A stretch of DNA of 35,994 nucleotides. Source: Ectocarpus siliculosus. Taxonomy: Eukaryota > Sar > Phaeophyceae > Ectocarpales > Ectocarpaceae. Each line of letters starts with the position of its first letter. The first letter of the stretch is position 1. Below are positions 10,957-21,399 of this stretch, in pieces. The stretch lies in NCBI GenBank assembly GCA_000310025.1, contig FN648599.1, positions 48,780 to 84,773 of the forward strand, given 5' to 3'. The position numbers and the translations under genes are program-made. The notes beneath the pieces were generated by a model that was given only the letters and a program-made list of their open reading frames with translations, was not told where the DNA came from and ran no database searches.

Positions 10957-13508
10957 GAAGAGAGAGCGAACAACCATCACCAAACAGACACGGAGGGCTC
11001 TACGTGGAGTGGCAGCGCGGGCGTGCGCGTCCAGACGAGCAGCTGTGGCTGACAAGATCAACAAAGGGTGTGGGGATGGCCGCACGGATTTTGTGGTGGT
11101 GGTGCAAAAGTTAGAAAACAATAGAGAGGCGGGTATCAGCCTCACTACAATAATAGAGCAAAAAACAATACTCTTGTTAACAAATCACGACATAATGAAG
11201 CCGACGTTTGTCGTCGCAGACGGAACAAACCGATGTTTGTTGTGTAGCGGAGGAATTCAAAAACGCATAATTCCTGGAAAATCGGGGTCACGAAGAAAAG
11301 AGATCTACCGCTGTCATAAATAGGCATTTTGGGAGGAGAGCAAGTAAGTCACAGTCGTACGTCCTTACGCCTGAGAGGACGAGAGAGGACCGCGGAGTAC
11401 GTGAGCATGCCGAAGGATTGAGCCGCTTCCCAACATAGGTGGACACACAAAGTAGCGCCTCGCTGTCTCACGCGGGCAGAATGTAGCCTAGTTCGCTGGC
11501 AACAAGCAACTAGACTCCCACGACTCCCGCAAGGAAGACCGGATGGGGCTGCGCTTAGAGGACACAGTGGCTATCACGATGAGAGAGTGAACCCTCTTGC
11601 ACGGATACGGAACTACGTTAACGGACCGCAGCCGGGGGTAAGAGCGAGAGGTGGGGTAGTCGCTCTTGTTCTGGAGCTGCTATCGTGTCATGCGACGTTG
11701 CCCGTCTCCGCACCGCCATCTTCATACACCGCGACGTGGGAGGGGCTGTACGAGGAGCAAAGTGCAGGAGAGCGCTGAGTGCACTAAAAGATATTGTTGC
11801 TGAATCTGGGAAAAATCCTTGACACTATGCACTACATCCTCTACGTCTCGCAGGGGCTTCGGTTTCGGCATTGGGAGGGATTTTTCCGAGAGTGCAATTC
11901 AGAGGAAAGGAAATGGTGGTCGGACGCATGTAAGCCGTACGCTCAGAACAACATAGAGGACTCGGGACGAGTGTCCCAAAGACTGAAAAATGGGAGTAGG
12001 TCGGTAGGTAGACAGCCGGGGGAAGGAATGATAGAAAGGTTGACTACGACGTGGGCGGTAGTCCGAAGTAGACCTGGCCTTGGGTGTAGTTCAATAGGGA
12101 CTTGGTCATTCCACACCGCTGTTTGCAGTAGCAGTACAATTTCCCTGGCTGAATATTGCTGACTTGTGAGCAGGGAGAGAGAGAGAGATAAATACTGTTT
12201 TTTGAGGGGTGGGCAGGCCCGAGGCTAGCGTGTTTCAAGCGCCGGTTCCTACTCATTTCCCCTCTCAATCACTGGTGATGTACAAATTTGATCCCAACGA
12301 ACCCCCTTGATTGTTCTCAACACATGTTGGGCTGCATCCTGCTGGTTGTGTTATTGCTGCTATAAAATATGTAACACACCATCCATCAACACAAATGCTC
12401 GGTGTGGCGAACATTGAATGGGGGTTGTCGCCCTCTTTGGACTCCTAACTCCCTCCTCTTGGTCCCCGCCTCTGTGTAGCAGCAACAACGCCCCACCCAA
12501 CGGTCGCCGATACAATAAATCTGTGCTAAAATACGATTCCATCAGCAGCCTGGCTGAACAGGTAGTGTGGCGATGTTTTTTCTATAAACACACTCCCCTT
12601 AGATGAATCTTGTTTCTAACGTTTTGGGGGTATCGCACGGCCAATCATGTGTCTTATTGGGACGTTTCTTTTGTTGTGGCCAAGATTCAGCTTTTATGCC
12701 TCTGCCATTGTCGTTATAATAGCCTAGCACGTTTGAGCTTGTTTTGCTTGACAATTTTTTTCTTAACTGCGGGCTCGTTCTGCTGTAGGAGATTGAGCCA
12801 AAACTAGGACTGGCCCATACAACTCCTCTGCTGGTAGTGCTATTCCGCAAGGTTCCAAAAGGTTCCCCCTGCTCCCCGCTTGACGGGCAAAGTGGCAAAG
12901 TTCTCCCGGAGGTAACACCGACGGTAACCCCAATACCTCCGGAACTTTTCCGCCATGTTTGCCCGCAACCGCGTGCGGACGTTTTGGATAGTGGTAGATT
13001 ACTGTACCGCGCTGTGTGGTGTTGTAATGGTACTCAATATTGTCGTTCGGTGGCTCCGAATTGTTGCTCAGTCCATCCTGTGAGAAGCGTTGCTGCTCCA
13101 ACGTCGTTGGTACACAGCAGTGAAGCAGTGATCGGCACCAAAAATGCGGTGGAACTGCTGAAAAAAAAATACCGATCTCTGGACTGTTGCCCTCCGAGAG
13201 TGTTCGTCTCCAAATGCATTACAGCATCACAGCGTATCCACAATCGATCGCTGGTGTGCCGTGCCTCATGCACAATGTCGCATCATGTGTTTTCTACCCT
13301 GCCCGTGCCCAAGCTTGCGCGAATACCTCTGGTACGCGTCGCTGTTCATCAATACGATCCAACAGCAGTCCAACAGAGGATCGGGCAGATACACGCTGTT
13401 TTTTCCTCGTGCATATTGCTTACCTTTGTGCAGTCCCAATGGCAGGACAAACACGTAAATGAGCACAGCTGAAATTCCAAGGATCTGCAGCACCGACGGA
13501 TTGACCAT
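5212..13508 (-). CDS. ERLIN: Erlin-type SPFH/prohibitin-domain protein of the ER membrane
   Basis: Erlins are ER membrane SPFH proteins that assemble into large rings in cholesterol-rich domains; in animals they act in ER-associated degradation. Nine exons join in phase to 316 aa: 13508-13424, 10843-10764, 10500-10398, 9803-9701, 9139-9018, 8269-8199, 7171-7034, 6065-5896, 5290-5212. Residues 5-26 form a membrane anchor ([20 protein letters not shown]), followed directly by [17 protein letters not shown]. Further family blocks: [27 protein letters not shown], the conserved NYT sequon (Asn109), [31 protein letters not shown] (coiled coil), [12 protein letters not shown], and [15 protein letters not shown]. 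Split codons repair conserved residues at most junctions, for example HH at exon 4/5. Family length is normal (about 320-350 aa). ATG 13508 is chosen because it directly precedes the anchor; an in-frame ATG at 13625 would add 39 residues. Function in algae is inferred. Confidence 0.93.
7171..7321. repeat. Two-copy tandem repeat (75 + 76 bp) spanning an ERLIN 3' splice site
   Basis: The units 7171-7245 and 7246-7321 are near-identical; both begin TCTGCGGTACAAATAACAA and end AGTTGGAACAAAGGG on the plus strand. On the gene strand the CCGCAG acceptor of ERLIN exon 7 lies at the junction of unit 1 and the exon. The duplication therefore copies an acceptor 75 bases upstream. Using the upstream copy would read into a TAA stop within ten codons. 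Confidence 0.9.
9484..9522. repeat. (GTTC)n / (CTTC)n microsatellite
   Basis: About seven GTTC units run into CTTC-type units, inside ERLIN intron 4 (9700-9140). No function is evident. Confidence 0.85.
10844..13423 (-). other. ERLIN intron 1 (2.6 kb)
   Basis: This is the longest ERLIN intron. It separates the membrane-anchor exon from the SPFH domain, with a GTAAGC donor at 13423 and a TCCAAAG acceptor ending at 10844. The long open frames at 10586-11323 are arginine/glutamate repeats translated from the GA microsatellite and are not genes. I see no other gene in the intron. Confidence 0.7.
10857..10968. repeat. (GA)n/(CT)n microsatellite next to ERLIN exon 2
   Basis: About 50 GA units, broken by short AGGAAGAG and ACAGAGAC interruptions. 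The ERLIN sense strand reads (CT)n, and the tract ends only about 13 bases upstream of the exon 2 boundary at 10843. It therefore occupies the position of the polypyrimidine tract. Confidence 0.95.
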
Positions 13509-15153
13509 TTCGGAATGAAGCGCGGCCGGGATAGAATGGCGGAACAGACAGGACGGCGGACCGAGGCAGAGGGGGGCCGTTGGGCGGATCTCTCTGTTCT
13601 CTAGAGATGTACCTCGGCGGCGCAATCAAATATTTGCAGTGACGGAGCCCCCGAACTTGGGTCTACCACCCTGCAATCTTCAAAAAATGCCGATATCAAC
13701 GAATCAATGGGAGGCGGGCAATTCAATTTGATGCGCAATGTACGCAGGAAGTCTAGGCCGATATTTCATCAGTGTGGTCGTTGATCCATGGTCCACTCAG
13801 TCAAATCCTCACCACAAACAAACTTAAACTTCCCACTATTAATAAATGCTGTGTACAGACAGACTTGACCACAGGCCCCTCGACTGAATGTGGTGTTATC
13901 TCGAAAGGATCATCTTTCTTTAGTTGTATGTATAGTTTCTAAACCCAACGATAGGTCGACATGTCTCATTCCCCCAAAACACGTTTCTTGCGAAAACATC
14001 GGTGTTTTGACAAAAAAACGAAAAAAAAAAACAGAAAAAAACTCGCGGGCATTGATTGGGTGTCGTGACGTTTTTCTACAGGGTATAACAATATATATAT
14101 TGGGTAATAGCGCGCCCGAACTACTGTAAGCGCCCGCTTGGCAGTTAAGAAGTCGAACATAAGACACTCGAATCTAAGAACTTGTGCACCATTTGCGAAC
14201 TCGGGTGGGTACAGTAGTAGCCCTACACTAAACCCTGTCTTAGTGGCCATTTGCAGCCGAACCCTTCGAGGAACCAAGACCAAGAACCCCAGCCTCGCCC
14301 AAAACTATAAAAATAATAGAGGTTCTCAAGAGCGTGGGCGCTAATTGTACTCTAGCTATATTAGACCCGTTTCGGCTGCATACCAAGGCATCGTCCGCTG
14401 CTTGCTGCTGCTGTGGCGCCGAGCCCACTACGCCTCTTCCCCGAGCGCGCAAAGGTACGGCACGGCAAACAGGAGCAAACACTACACGAGCGTACGGTGC
14501 CGAGGAAGCTCGCTGGAGTCTCATCCTCTGGCACGAACGACCGATCAAAAACGCATCGAAGGCAAAGCACCCAGTAACATTGCCCGTTCCAGCCATACTT
14601 AGCTACGCATTCTCACGAGTTGCCCGGCGCGAAACGTGAACAGTACCACTCCAGCACCACCGTGCTCAGACCCCACGGCATTCTGAGCATTTTCGTCGTT
14701 TCCATCACAGTCAGTGATCGGCGAGACTGGTTCCAAGAGACTCAGGAACACTACCCGCACCACTAAGGAAGAAAAAAACGTCCTGGGTGCGGGGACGATC
14801 TCCACACCCGCACACGAAAGCAACTAACGACTCTAGCCGCTTAGAGCCTCGCGTAAGACGTGCTATCGCTGAAGCGGCAGGGAAGAACCTTCTCGTCTTG
14901 ATGCCGAGCTCTAAACGCGACATGTGAGATGTCGAAGTCCACACGGAGCGAGAGGGGGCAACGGAGCGGAATCGGGTTTCGCCGAGGTTAGTTCGAAATA
15001 TGAAGTTGGTGACCAAAAGGCGGGGTTGGAAGGGGGGGGATGTAACAACAGAATTTGGCAGCAACAGACATTCGACACTACTACAGCCCCTTAGCTGCCT
15101 GCGCACAGGGCTGGGGCTGATCATCAACACAGCAGTATAGGCGCCGCCACACG
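13509..15153. other. Intergenic region between ERLIN start and PIG-A stop
   Basis: It holds the upstream region of ERLIN (near 13509) and the downstream region of PIG-A (near 15153). A run of A-rich sequence lies at 14009-14041, and an AT-rich (TA)n stretch at about 14089-14101. No open frame shows a recognisable domain or a plausible exon set. Confidence 0.6.
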
Positions 15154-18100
15154 TTAACCCCGATGGGCACGCGCCACACAACCACGAACAAGCAAAGCCG
15201 AGAGAAAAAAAGCAGGAGAAGCAGGAGAAGAAGAAGAAGGCCTCGCCTTTGACGGGGCCCAGGGGTTAGCCTCGAACCCGGACGCCTGTCGCGCGCTCGG
15301 GAACTCGGGGGCGAGCTCGATGTCCTGCGCCGGCCAGATCCTCTCCAACAGCCGCCACAGCAGGTGGAGCATGGCCGCCAGGAAGCAGCACACCGCCTGC
15401 CCGAACATGCCAACCCTCCGGTACGCCTTGTGTCGAACCAACGGGTTGGTTTGCCAAGTTGGGGGGGTCGGGGGGGGGGGTCGGAAGGCGGGGCCAACGT
15501 TTAGCGTTCTTCTCATCGTCGACTCTTGCCCTAGATACACACGTCCGTGGGGCGGGGGAGGGGTCAGGGGATGCAGGAGCGTAGTTTCGCTCTGTCGTGT
15601 ACGACCGCCTTCCTCGTCCTCAAACCCATCCGCTGTGCGCGATACTTGGCTTCTTACTCTGTAGAACAGCAGGAGAACACACGGCACACATGGCACGGGA
15701 AAATCCCCCGGTGCAGCAGTAGTTATACCTGAAACCGCCGGACGAGACTAGGCGGCGGGGCCTTGAGCGCTCTCTCGTACGCCCTTTCCGTCCGCTCCGC
15801 GACGTCCGCCCAGCTATACATGTCCCTCACCTGGTAGTAGGTTTTGCGCGCGGCATCACGTGTCGTAGTGGCGGAAACCGAAACACGCTTGTACAACCGA
15901 TAGCAAGAACCGGGAGGACGAAAAATTCTTCGTGTTGCAAAATCCAGTGCCTTAAGCCTTTCGAAGAACACCGACAAGTAATCCAGTTCGTGGCCGGACC
16001 GGTGGCGGGGGGGGCGCTGGTCAGCAAAGGTCTCTCGCGGTTAACTTCGATGAAAACACCAGCCAAATTTTTCGTTGTCCCTTTTCGTGAAATGCCGGAC
16101 CACGGACGGCCAGGTCTGTCCCCGACTACTCCGGTCATGCGCGTCGCAAATCCCTACGGCAACCAGAAAGCCTACCTCAGAAGAATCGGGTTCAGTGACA
16201 TCCAGCATTCAAAGTTCTCAAGAAATGGCGCAGAGCATCCGGTCGGTCGGTGCGTGGGCAGTGGTCTCATGACTCTTGCAACTGACGTCTCACCGTTCGA
16301 AGGAGGCCGGTTACAACCATGATCACAGTTTCCGCGCCGCGAATGTTGTCGTACCCCTGTTACTACATCTGCCGATTAAAATTCTTCGGCAACGTGACCC
16401 CCAAGCCACATGGAAGAGCAACAACACCCACGCCCCCCGATACCACACACAAACTACCACCGCCACTACTCACCTTCGCGTGGAACTCGCTAGGCACCGC
16501 TTTTCTGGCCAGGGGGATCGCGTCCGACAGAGCGTCCGTCAGGTCCTCTACCGTCGGCTCCGCGAACTTGATCATCGGCCCGGGGAGGACTTCCGGGACA
16601 CCGCCGACGGCCGTGCTCACGACAAAGAGACCGCAGCTGCTTATCGATTCATGTTTTCGTTAATAGTATCGCCCAGGGGGGGGGGGGGGGGGGGGGGAGC
16701 ATAGGGTAAAGGAGGGAGGGAGGAAGAGCGTACGAGAATTGGAGAGGCAGAGCGAGATGGGGTGGTGCGGGAAAAGATTGTCGGACCTCGGCGGATGAAA
16801 AGAATGGCGTTGGTGTACACGAGGAAGAAACGACACGCACTAGATACAAGTTGGGGACGCATCGGGAGGACAAACTAGAGGGTGATCGTGGAACTCACCC
16901 TTGCAGTTTTCCACAGGGATTCAATGAACGCGTTATAACTGTCGGCTCTCAAGGCAGCACACCGCAACAGACCCGCAAAGCAGCTACCCAGGTCAACACA
17001 CATCGCCGTGCCAAAGCAACGCTAAGCCCAGCCACGGCTCTCTCCCCTCCGTGATGGCCCCACCGTCCGCCTCCTCGGACACCCGTACCTTGCGGCCTCT
17101 AGTATGGCGATACAGAACGACTCCGTGAGGCTGCAGTTGAGGAAGATGTGCCCCCGGACGAGCACGCTCCGGACCCTTGCGTGGGGCACGGCGCCGAGGA
17201 TCTCGACCCGGTCGTGCAGCTGGCTCTTCTCCCGCATCTCCTCGAGGAGGAGTCTCTTCGGGCCGTCGCCCCCGATGATGAAGTGGAGGTTTGGGTAGCG
17301 CTCGCACATGATCTTCGGGTCGGGTTGGGTCGGGCCGGGGAAGAAAAGAAGGCAGGAGACAAAGGGGAGAAGAAAAGAGCAGTAAAGAAGAAGGCAGCAG
17401 AGAGCAACGGGTAAGCACGAGGAAGAGGACAGGGGGCAACAGCGGAGGGGGTAAGGGCGTCCGAGACACCGCTTCTCGCGCATGAAAATGGACGAGAAGG
17501 CAAGCCGCCGCAAATGGAGCAAGGATGCCACCTATGCTCATGTCAATCACGTAGCACAAGACGGTGGGGATGGGGGCATAGACCGGACAGAAGTCAGCGT
17601 TTGGGGCAGTGCTCGCGCACAACTCCGTTGGACAATCGGAAGCCGAGCTAGAAGCACCCGGCAGAGCAAAGGCTTGGACGTGGCTTGCAGGCGACGAGGA
17701 CCTGGGTGCTTCTAACGCACAACACGAGAGAGCGGCCCCATCCCCGCAAGACGGCAGTCCTGAATCTGTCGGTCGAAACAGACAGCAGCGTCGTGAGGCG
17801 CTACCTTAACTTCAAGTAACCACAACAACACAGCAGTGCCAAAAAGCGTCTACTCATCGGCCAGGGAGGGCAAGTTCGCCCGCTCGTGCTTGCGCGCTTG
17901 ACGTTGACTTCGACTGGTTGTCCTCCACAGGGTACAGGCATCCCTCGGCGAGATGTACCTTTCGGCTCCTTGCCGTAACGGCTCTCTCTCTCTCTCTCTG
18001 TCTGTGTTTGTACCCGAGACGAGCAATTTTCAACGTTCCCCCGCGCACTTAAGGTGCTCAAGTTCCAAGATCGCCCTCCGTAACCACGGTTCGCAGGATT

Positions 18101-20472
18101 CCTGATACCAAACACTACAGCAAGGAAAAAGGGTGTCAAAACAGGCAATAGTATCTTTGTTTCAAAGGTTATTCGCCGCCATTCTGCGGGGGGGGGCGAG
18201 CTGTATGCACCATTGCGGTACACCGACCTGCTCACGATCGAACAGCCTTCTCATACAACCCCCTTGCCCCAATATCCTCCGAGAGAACCGTGCACATAGA
18301 AAAAAAAGTACGACGGTTCACAACCAGCTACCGATCCGCAATCATGCTATTGCCATGCGTCATCGTGGGTTGCACTGTCCACAACACCATAGGATGGGAG
18401 TCGCGTGGAATTCCTTCTGTAAACAAGGGTTAGCCACTTGCCTTTACGACGGGGGCGACGAGGTCTATCCCCTTGCGGTACACGAGCCGGCTCATGATGA
18501 CGACGTTTATGGTGCCTTTCGGGAAGCGGGCGGAAGGGTCCGGCGTGAACTTGGAGGGGTCAATCGCGTTGGGGATGGTGGAGATCTTTTCCGGCGGCAG
18601 GGTGGCGCGGACCACGAGGTTCTCTCGGCAGGTGTTGCTCACGCAGATGGCGTGGTCGACGCTGCACATTGTGAACTTCATCAGCTTGTTGAGGTGGATG
18701 CTGGTGGGGAAGCGGGGGGTGGGGGGGCGCAGGGCGTGGGTTGTCACAGGAGTCGCGAAAGAGTTGCTTGAGCTCGAGAAGAGAAACGCCCACCATCCGG
18801 CAGCGTGGGCAAACGTGCGAAACGAAAGGGAGCTGGAAAAGCGGAACACCCACCAAAACTGCGGGATACACCTCACGCGCGCTCCTGCCGCAGAGGCGTT
18901 GGCACTTCCGCGTTGCACCACGTACAACGAACGGTCTTTGGACCGCAACCAAAAACAACCACAGCGACACGCCTCACCTAGCCGCGTCCGCGAACCCGAA
19001 GAGAGAGTGGTCCGTGTAGGCCACCCGGTAGCCCATGGTCTTGGCGAAGAGTATGGCCTCGTGGGACATGACGGAAGAGGCCTGGTGCCCGTGCACGAGC
19101 GTGATGCGCTCGCGGATCAAGATCTGCCGGAAGATCGGGAAGAACGCGCAGGCCGTCGGCATGCAGTCCCCGTCGACCACGGGCACCAGCGGTACGTAGT
19201 ACACCTGTCATGTGGGCGTGTCCTTGTAATTTAGGGAAGACCCGTGATGGGCATAGGTGCACTCGCCTGCTCTCTCTCTCTCTCTCTGTATCTACAGTAC
19301 ACTGAAAAAAAACGCTCTTGAGTTGCCTCACGTGTGCTTTTCGAGAGACAGCAGTTTCACGAGGAGGAGAGAACGAGGGTGCGGCCTCACCATGCCCAAC
19401 TTTCCTCTTTGCCTTTTCCTTTTTCGAGGCGCCCCGCCTGAACAAATTCCGCTGTGCCCTGGGCCGACTCAAGGAGAGGTCGGGACGGGAAATCCTAGCC
19501 TCATTATACGTAACAGCACTGCTGTAACTGCTGCAAATTACGTGCTCTTCGATGGCCGTTGCGTGCCCCAAGAAAGCACGTTTGTACCGACTTCCGACAG
19601 AGCAACACCTGAGAGGAATCAACCGCGTTTTTCCAAGCAACCAAGACATCTTGTGATCCCGTGATTTCGACCCTCCCCCCCCCCGGTGTTTGCCATCGGG
19701 ATTGGGTTTTCATCGCTTGGCAACGACGTTGTAAAACAACCCCCCCCCTCGGCGTTTGCCATTGGGATTGGGTTTTCGTCGCTTGGCAACGACGTTGTAA
19801 AACAAGCCAATTCACTTCGTGAACTCGGCAACCAGGTTACCGTTTTTTGTTTTTTACCTCTTTTTTGTTTTGCGGTAACCATAATGGTGGTCGAGTAGAT
19901 CATGTTGTGCGGGGTCGAGAACCCTCACTCCGCGCAACGGGGGATGATCGCACCACGTTGTGTGAAAATGGTAAAGCTTCCTCGAGGCAGTTACACAGTG
20001 CTTACAACTGTCTCTGGAAGTGAAAGCACCAGAAAATAAATGAAGTCATCCGCAGCTGTCGCCCGTACGCAAGGAAGTAAGCACAAGATGCCGAACACCC
20101 TTAGCAGGATGCAGCTCACCCTTCATGCGACTCGCCGAATACCTCACGGCGCTTCGCGCTTGGTGATGTGAGAGCCTGGTCCGGTGAGAACCCGGCGTGC
20201 TCCGTCCCGGCTTTGTAGGGATGCGAGGTCAATGGTCTAACGACTACGGCATGCACGACTATGAGTACCCCCCCCCCCCCGCCCCCCCCGCCCACCTTGA
20301 GTCCGTTGGTCATGTACCGCACTCCCTTGCGGTTGTCGTAGCCGTGCGTGATGACCACCACCCGATGCCCACGCCGCAGCAAACATTGGCTGAGAGACCA
20401 GATGTGCATCTCTACCCCGCCCAGTCGAGGATAGAAAAAGTCGCAAACCATGCACACACGGTGCCTGCGCAT
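15154..20472 (-). CDS. PIGA: PIG-A: catalytic subunit of GPI-GlcNAc transferase
   Basis: Transfers GlcNAc from UDP-GlcNAc to phosphatidylinositol on the cytosolic ER face, the first step of GPI-anchor synthesis. Seven exons join in phase to 474 aa (human PIG-A has 484): 20472-20296, 19204-18978, 18700-18442, 17312-17089, 16636-16474, 15830-15729, 15426-15154. Motifs in order: [15 protein letters not shown] near the N-terminus, [45 protein letters not shown], the GT4-family E-x7-E motif in [15 protein letters not shown] (Glu285/Glu293), [29 protein letters not shown], and a C-terminal membrane segment about 393-410 ([15 protein letters not shown]). An in-frame TAA lies three codons upstream of ATG 20472, which fixes the start. 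Intron 3 appears to begin with GC rather than GT. Intron 1 carries a dispersed repeat. The gene is head-to-head with the transaldolase gene. Confidence 0.95.
16676..16697. repeat. G22 homopolymer in PIG-A intron 4
   Basis: Twenty-two consecutive G on the plus strand, which is C22 on the PIG-A sense strand, about 40 bases upstream of the exon 5 acceptor (exon starts 16636). The length may be unreliable in sequencing. Confidence 0.9.
18440..18441 (-). other. Non-canonical GC 5' splice site of PIG-A intron 3
   Basis: Exon 3 ends GTCGTAAAG and the intron begins GCAAGT, the strong consensus expected of a GC-AG donor. Joining to ATCATGTGCGAG in exon 4 keeps phase and gives [14 protein letters not shown], which aligns without a gap to the PIG-A family. 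The nearby GT choices either shift the frame or delete three aligned residues. Confidence 0.75.
19205..20295 (-). other. PIG-A intron 1, largely made of a dispersed repeat
   Basis: Donor AAG|GTGGGC at 20296/20295 and acceptor GACAG|GTGTAC at 19205/19204. About half of this 1.1-kb intron is repeat copy 1, whose edge is only some 28 bases of C/G-run away from exon 1. The remainder has a CT microsatellite at about 19268-19287. No nested gene is seen. Confidence 0.8.
19684..20267 (+). repeat. Dispersed repeat copy 1 (with duplicated left-end segment)
   Basis: The 19750-20267 segment matches 30191-30710 almost base for base (about 95% or better by eye), from a GTTTGCCAT left end to GACTATGAGTA at the right end. 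A further copy of the first ~56 bases lies at 19684-19740, giving a local tandem duplication separated by a C run. Internal landmarks are a TTCACTTCGTGAA palindrome and paired GGTTACCG/CGGTAACC blocks around a T-rich stretch. No coding capacity is seen, so it is probably a non-autonomous mobile element. C runs flank both ends. Confidence 0.9.
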
Positions 20473-21399
20473 TGGGGTTTAACGACAGACGACAGCATCG
20501 TAGGAGAGGAGGGTGGATCAACTCGACCCGATCAACTCAGTACATGTGCCAACAGCTTTAGCCAAAGGTGGCGCGTTTTTATTGCAGCAAGGACACACAC
20601 CCAAAGACGGCAACACTCACGCAGAAGTAGATGCGAGGTGTAAGCCATTTTTCCTCTGCACTACGATTATGAGGCATGGATACAGCATTGCCGCTTGTGG
20701 CCTCTTATACAGTATCTCCTTTGCCTGCACGTTGGATGTGGACAACCACGGCAGTCTCTCTGCTGGTCCGGGGGCTTCTGGATGCACAGCGGTAGCAGGT
20801 GCACAGACAGCAGCAGTCGTGGCAGCGTCTTTGTGTAACACCACCGTCTCCAGATACAATTGTACCCCCATACAGCAACAACCACGCAGACAAAAATGCG
20901 ATCTATCAGGTGGCAGAACACCGCAATGGCACCCCTGCCGCTCCGAAGCGAGAAGCGAAGCTACCACAGAACTTGGCAAACTGCGTGTCGTCAAGTTGCT
21001 GCTTTGTTCGCACCGCTTGCTCCGTTTGCGCATCTTAGAGGATCGCTTCGGGTTGTAGGTCAGCTCGGCGCCGTCAGCCCTGTCCCCGGTTTCATGGCCG
21101 TGCATTTTCCTGTTGTCCCTCTCCATGGAGGCGGCAAGGTGTGTGCGTAGCTCGTGCGTAGAGTTGATGCGCGGTGATCATACCGCTACTGCGCCGCCGA
21201 TGTCCTTGAGTGGCACCGGTTCCGGTTTAGAACCAAAAAAATCTCGCCGCATGAGCGCAGCCAGCGCTACATTACGTGCTACGAGCATGTGTATTATGCG
21301 TATCGTGAAGTACGTGCCACATCACAAACCCACTAGCAGCTAGAACTCGCGGGGTAGCTACTATCAGCTACAGCGGGGACACTCTACAGAGAGCGACGA
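20473..21399. promoter_or_regulatory. Divergent intergenic region between PIG-A and the transaldolase gene
   Basis: The 927 bases separate the start codons of two genes facing away from each other, so this should contain both promoters and both 5' UTRs. I did not identify a specific TATA or initiator element with confidence. The open frames here have no recognisable product. Confidence 0.6.

Noticed and set aside
10586-11323. Long open frames rich in Arg/Glu or Ser/Leu
   Set aside because: They are translations of the GA/CT microsatellite inside ERLIN intron 1 and carry no other support.
13266-13625. Start of ERLIN at the upstream in-frame ATG 13625
   Set aside because: It would add 39 residues unlike the family before the membrane anchor; ATG 13508 places the anchor at the N-terminus as in erlins.
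14240-14596. 118-codon minus-strand frame between ERLIN and PIG-A
   Set aside because: No domain recognised and overlapping plus-strand frames are equally open; likely chance.
19684-20267. Dispersed repeat as a tRNA-derived SINE
   Set aside because: GGTCTAACGACTACGG and GGTCGAGAACC faintly resemble tRNA promoter boxes, but spacing and sequence do not fit, copy 2 breaks the second motif, and there is no A-tail.
19684-20295. Repeat copy 1 as a complete introner (element equal to the intron)
   Set aside because: PIG-A intron 1 extends nearly 480 bases beyond the element, so the element is inside the intron, not identical to it.
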